Positions 6,626-9,075 of a DNA stretch of 9,075 bases are shown one piece after another; position 1 is the first letter of the stretch, and each line of letters begins with the position of its first letter. The notes below the pieces were generated by a model. That model saw nothing but the letters and a program-made list of their open reading frames with translations, was not told the DNA's origin and searched no databases. This DNA comes from Bordetella parapertussis (GTDB lineage Bacteria > Pseudomonadota > Gammaproteobacteria > Burkholderiales > Burkholderiaceae_B), in assembly GCA_945869355.1 (NCBI GenBank), contig CAMBPA010000037.1, positions 1 through 9,075 of the forward strand, in the 5' to 3' direction. A program made the translations under genes and the position numbers.

Positions 6626-6630
6626 AGGAG
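6624..6630 (+). promoter_or_regulatory. Strong ribosome binding site AAAGGAG that fixes the start of binding protein 3
   Basis: AAAGGAG lies eight bases before the ATG at 6639 and shares bases with the stop codon (TAA 6623-6625) of the VOC gene. The frame is open further upstream to a GTG at 6588, but that start would lie inside the VOC gene and put 17 extra residues before a normal signal peptide. This site therefore decides the start at 6639. Confidence 0.75.
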
Positions 6631-6638
6631 CGTGTTCC

Positions 6639-7634
6639 ATGTCTCAATTAATTCGTCGTCGTTTGATCTCTGCTATTGCGGTGATTTCTGGTACGCCACT
6701 GCTAGGTACGTCAGTACGTGCGTTCGCGCAGCAGTCTTATCCCAACAAGCCAATAAAGATGATTGCGCCGTATCCGCCCGGCGGTGGGGTGGACACCGTG
6801 GCGCGTCTCGTAGCCGAGCGCCTCTCGGTGCGTATCGGACAAACCATCGCCGTTGAGAATCGCCCCGGTGCTGGTGCCACGATCGGCGCGGATGCGCTTG
6901 CCAAGAGCCCACCAGACGGCTACACCCTTATGTTGGGGAGCATTACCGACTACGCTATTGCGCCACACGTGCATAAGAATCTTGGGTTTGATATGAAGCG
7001 CGATTTCATACCCGTTGTCGAAGTCGCTTTTGGTACAGTGGGCTTGGTCGTCTATGCCGACTTGCCGGTTAAGAATCTCCAAGAGCTTATCGCGTTCGCC
7101 AAAGCGAATCCCGGGCAATTGAGCTATGCCTCATCGGGGGTGGGAGGCTCACAGCACCTCAATGCCGAGATGTTTAAGCAGATGGCTGGTGTCGATCTTG
7201 TGCACGTACCGTATAAAGGTACCACACAGTTTTTACCCGACTTAATGTCGGGGCGCGTACAGATGTCAGTCGACAGCATGCCCGCACACTTGCCGCATAT
7301 CAAGTCAGGAAAGGTTCGCGCACTGGCTGTTGCGACACGTACAAGAGTGCCTATGTTGCCGGATGTGCCAACGATGGCCGAGGCGGGATTGCTTGGCTAT
7401 GAAACAGCCACGAACTACACACTATTCGTACCCACCGGTACGCCCGCCGATATCGTAGCCTTGCTCAACCGAGAGACCAATGCCGTCCTGCAGCAGGCTG
7501 ATGTGAAGGAAAAGCTGTTGACGCTTGGCATCATCACGATAGGCGGTACAACGGAGTCAGCACAGGCACGCGTGCCTGCTGAGCTGACAAAGTGGGCGAA
7601 CGTCATTAAGAATGGCAATATCAAGCTTAACTAG
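6639..7634 (+). CDS. Bug/TctC-family periplasmic solute-binding protein 3
   Basis: The protein has 331 residues from the chosen start. Its signal peptide carries Arg6-Arg7-Arg8, a hydrophobic core and an AFA cleavage site at residue 30. It is the most canonical of the four copies: YPPGGGVDTVAR (45-56) is the classic first ligand loop. It is followed by NRPGAGATIGAD (74-85), PDGYTLMLG (92-100), YASSGVGGSQHLNAEMF (163-179), HVPYKGTTQFLPDL (189-202) and PDVPTMAEAG (241-250). The family binds small carboxylates, nicotinate or amide-like ligands; which applies here is unknown. It is the last gene of the plus-strand run and is closely coupled to the VOC gene (13-base gap). Confidence 0.95.
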   Translation: MSQLIRRRLISAIAVISGTPLLGTSVRAFAQQSYPNKPIKMIAPYPPGGGVDTVARLVAERLSVRIGQTIAVENRPGAGATIGADALAKSPPDGYTLMLGSITDYAIAPHVHKNLGFDMKRDFIPVVEVAFGTVGLVVYADLPVKNLQELIAFAKANPGQLSYASSGVGGSQHLNAEMFKQMAGVDLVHVPYKGTTQFLPDLMSGRVQMSVDSMPAHLPHIKSGKVRALAVATRTRVPMLPDVPTMAEAGLLGYETATNYTLFVPTGTPADIVALLNRETNAVLQQADVKEKLLTLGIITIGGTTESAQARVPAELTKWANVIKNGNIKLN

Positions 7635-7653
7635 AGGTTCGCCGAGCGAAGAA

Positions 7654-7677
7654 GGTTAGTGCAGCGTTGCATTAACC
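7654..7677. terminator. Hairpin between convergent binding-protein genes, candidate bidirectional terminator
   Basis: A ten-base-pair stem (7654-7663 with 7668-7677, one G-T wobble) closes a four-base loop, GCGT. It lies 20 bases after the stop of binding protein 3 and covers the TAA stop (7674-7672) of the minus-strand gene. A second small hairpin, TTCGC-CGA-GCGAA (7639-7651), sits beside it. Neither strand has a convincing T-run after the stem, so it may act as an RNA 3'-end stabiliser or a weak terminator. Confidence 0.4.
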
Positions 7678-8622
7678 GTCTTGCTTGAGTCCAAGTTCTT
7701 TAATCAGTTTGCCGAGCTTCTCGTATTCTTTCTTGATGTGTTCTGCAAATGCATCACCTTTGAGAATTGATTTTTCAACTCCTGCAGTTTTGAAAAATTC
7801 TTCCATCTCTGGCGTATTGACTGCTTTTTCGAAAGCATCTTGAATTCTACGAACGACTTCGGGCGGTGTCCCTGGCGGTGCAATTAAGCCGTGCCAAAGC
7901 AGTAACTCTTTATCGGCTAAGCCCAACTCCTCCAAGCTTGTTGCCTTGGGCAGCGAGGCAGATTTTTTGGCGGAAGTGAGAAGTAAGCATTTTGCTGTGC
8001 CAGCTTTCTCCATGACGACGGCTGGTGGCACAGATCCAACATAAATATCAACGACTCCTCCAAGTAACGCAGGCATCGTTTCACCTGCGCCGCGGTATGG
8101 AATATCGCGTGCTTTGATTCCATAGGCGCGGAAAATGAGTTCTGAAGCCAATTGCGCTGGACCGGCTACGCCATCGGTGCCATAGGTGTATTTATTTGGG
8201 TTAGCTTTGAGTACATCTAAAAACTCTTTTCCTGTCTTTGCAGGAAAGTCAGGACGTACGCACATGACGTAGGGCGCACTGTCAAGGTACAGAACCGGTA
8301 TGTAATCGTTGAGCGAGTAAGACACTTTGATTGTGTGTGGTGCTGTGGTGATTGGCCCCATCCATATCCCAGCTAGCGTGTGGCCATCAGGTTTCGCGCG
8401 TGTCAGCTGCGTGACACCGATCGACCCACCCGCACCTCCGGCGTTTTTAATAACCACTGTTGACTTTAAGTGCGGCTCTGCGTATCGAGCGATAGCCCGA
8501 AATAGTGTGTCGGTCCCGCCACCAGGTCCGGTTGGAATAATAATTGTCGTGACATCATTGGCCACAGATGCTTGTGTGACCGCCAGCATTAGCAAAGCAC
8601 CGAGAAGCTTAAATTTCGTCAT
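7672..8622 (-). CDS. Bug/TctC-family periplasmic solute-binding protein 4
   Basis: The protein has 316 residues. A signal peptide (MTKFK, hydrophobic core, cleavage after SVA at residue 21) is followed directly by DVTTIIIP. The first ligand loop is PGGGTD (33-38), close to canonical. The second loop, YGTDGVAGPAQLASEL (146-161), departs from the usual YASxGxGSxxHL: the His is replaced by Gln. Other marks are KPDGHTLAG (77-85) and DIPYRGAGETMPALLGG (173-189). The C-terminus is rich in Lys and Glu. GGAG (8634-8631) lies eight bases before the ATG. The gene sits 54 bases downstream of a LigI-like amidohydrolase on the same strand, so it probably imports, or senses, that enzyme's substrate or a related compound. 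It converges on binding protein 3. Confidence 0.93.
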   Translation of the reverse strand: MTKFKLLGALLMLAVTQASVANDVTTIIIPTGPGGGTDTLFRAIARYAEPHLKSTVVIKNAGGAGGSIGVTQLTRAKPDGHTLAGIWMGPITTAPHTIKVSYSLNDYIPVLYLDSAPYVMCVRPDFPAKTGKEFLDVLKANPNKYTYGTDGVAGPAQLASELIFRAYGIKARDIPYRGAGETMPALLGGVVDIYVGSVPPAVVMEKAGTAKCLLLTSAKKSASLPKATSLEELGLADKELLLWHGLIAPPGTPPEVVRRIQDAFEKAVNTPEMEEFFKTAGVEKSILKGDAFAEHIKKEYEKLGKLIKELGLKQDG

Positions 8623-8676
8623 GATAGTGACTCCGATTGTTGATTTTTAACTGCCTGCGTCGCTACGTCGTATCGT

Positions 8677-9075
8677 TCAAATTACTTTGCTTGGAAACCC
8701 AAACAAACTTTGCGGGTTGTTGACAAGAATGGCGTTCCGCATTTTTTCATCTTTCACCCAGTCAAACAGCCAATGGATACATTGCTCGTACGTGACTTTG
8801 TTCTCAAACCCGACCCAAGGCCAGTCTGTTGCCCACACTGCACGCTCACCTTGATGGTATTGCAATATATCTGGAATCAACTCAGTCGGCGTTGTTTGCC
8901 GTAAGCGATAGGGCGCGGACAGCTTGACCCAGGTATTACCTTTGTCGATCGCCTGAAGCAGCGCCATAAAACCTTCGCTTTGCGAGGCATCCGGTCCGCG
9001 GGGGTTGCCAAAGTGATCAATGACAGCCTGTGCGCCACTGTCATTGATTATTTTTAGTACAGGTGCGAGCAGTTC
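8677..9075 (-). CDS. Amidohydrolase, LigI-like (2-pyrone-4,6-dicarboxylate lactonase family), C-terminal part
   Basis: The frame is open to the right window edge, so the N-terminal half is missing; 132 codons before the TGA (8679-8677) are present. A Met at 8967 is internal, because conserved sequence continues upstream of it. Reading the minus strand gives VIDHFGNPRGP, then NTWVKLSAPYRL, then ATDWPWVG and finally ILVNNPQSLFGF. DHFG carries a metal or substrate His, WVKLS is a core barrel strand, and the Asp of ATDWP is the conserved catalytic Asp of amidohydrolases. This order is typical of amidohydrolase family 2 and closest in style to the LigI lactonases, which open 2-pyrone-4,6-dicarboxylate in lignin-derived aromatic breakdown. 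Relatives act on other lactones, so the exact substrate is open. It is upstream of, and probably in one operon with, binding protein 4. Confidence 0.85.
   Translation of the reverse strand, partial: ELLAPVLKIINDSGAQAVIDHFGNPRGPDASQSEGFMALLQAIDKGNTWVKLSAPYRLRQTTPTELIPDILQYHQGERAVWATDWPWVGFENKVTYEQCIHWLFDWVKDEKMRNAILVNNPQSLFGFPSKVI

Noticed and set aside
6588..6638. Longer start (GTG 6588) for TctC protein 3
   Set aside because: It would place 17 residues ahead of a normal signal peptide and lie inside the VOC gene. AAAGGAG at 6624-6630 points to the ATG at 6639.
6711..7118. 135-codon minus-strand open frame inside TctC protein 3
   Set aside because: It is antisense to a clearly conserved coding region and shows no recognisable domain.
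8327..8650. 107-codon plus-strand open frame opposite TctC protein 4
   Set aside because: It mirrors the signal peptide and ligand-loop codons of the real gene on the other strand; its hydrophobic look is a by-product of that.

Overview
The window looks like a piece of a betaproteobacterial chromosome, most likely Burkholderiales (Alcaligenaceae/Comamonadaceae-like). The main reason is the density of Bug/TctC-type periplasmic binding proteins: four complete ones in 9 kb, without TctA or TctB membrane subunits beside them. This expansion is characteristic of Bordetella-like and related Burkholderiales. A DUF2779 protein, a DUF1622 protein and a CocE-type hydrolase fit the same origin. The assignment is inferred from gene families, not from a phylogenetic marker.

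Layout. Positions 1-228 hold the 3' end of a DUF2779 gene (+). Positions 367-714 encode a small secreted or membrane-anchored protein of unknown function (+), followed by a hairpin that probably ends transcription from both sides. On the minus strand, a CocE/NonD-family alpha/beta hydrolase (2954 down to 1122) overlaps a three-helix DUF1622 membrane protein (1125-772) by the four bases GTGA. A short divergent intergenic region (about 2985-3049) then leads into a plus-strand run: Bug/TctC protein 1 (3050-4030), Bug/TctC protein 2 (4170-5153), a TRAP DctP-like binding protein (5157-6089), a VOC-fold metalloenzyme (6137-6625) and Bug/TctC protein 3 (6639-7634). A hairpin between convergent genes follows. 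The minus strand then carries Bug/TctC protein 4 (8622-7672), downstream of a LigI-like amidohydrolase that runs off the right edge (8677-9075).

How it may work together. The binding proteins would capture small, probably carboxylated, solutes in the periplasm. The cytoplasmic enzymes (ester/amide hydrolase, VOC enzyme, lactonase-type amidohydrolase) look like catabolic partners. The substrate cannot be read from the sequence. No transporter membrane subunit is encoded here, so the binding proteins must work with distant permeases or act as sensors.

The most unusual point is the DctP-like gene. It has no signal peptide, yet lies in the same reading frame as the secreted TctC protein just upstream, with only TGA and one Ser codon between that protein's last residue and its own ATG. 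It is therefore either a binding protein that stays in the cytoplasm (possibly a decaying gene), or the second half of a two-domain periplasmic protein made by readthrough. I found no CRISPR array, tRNA, rRNA, insertion sequence or phage gene.
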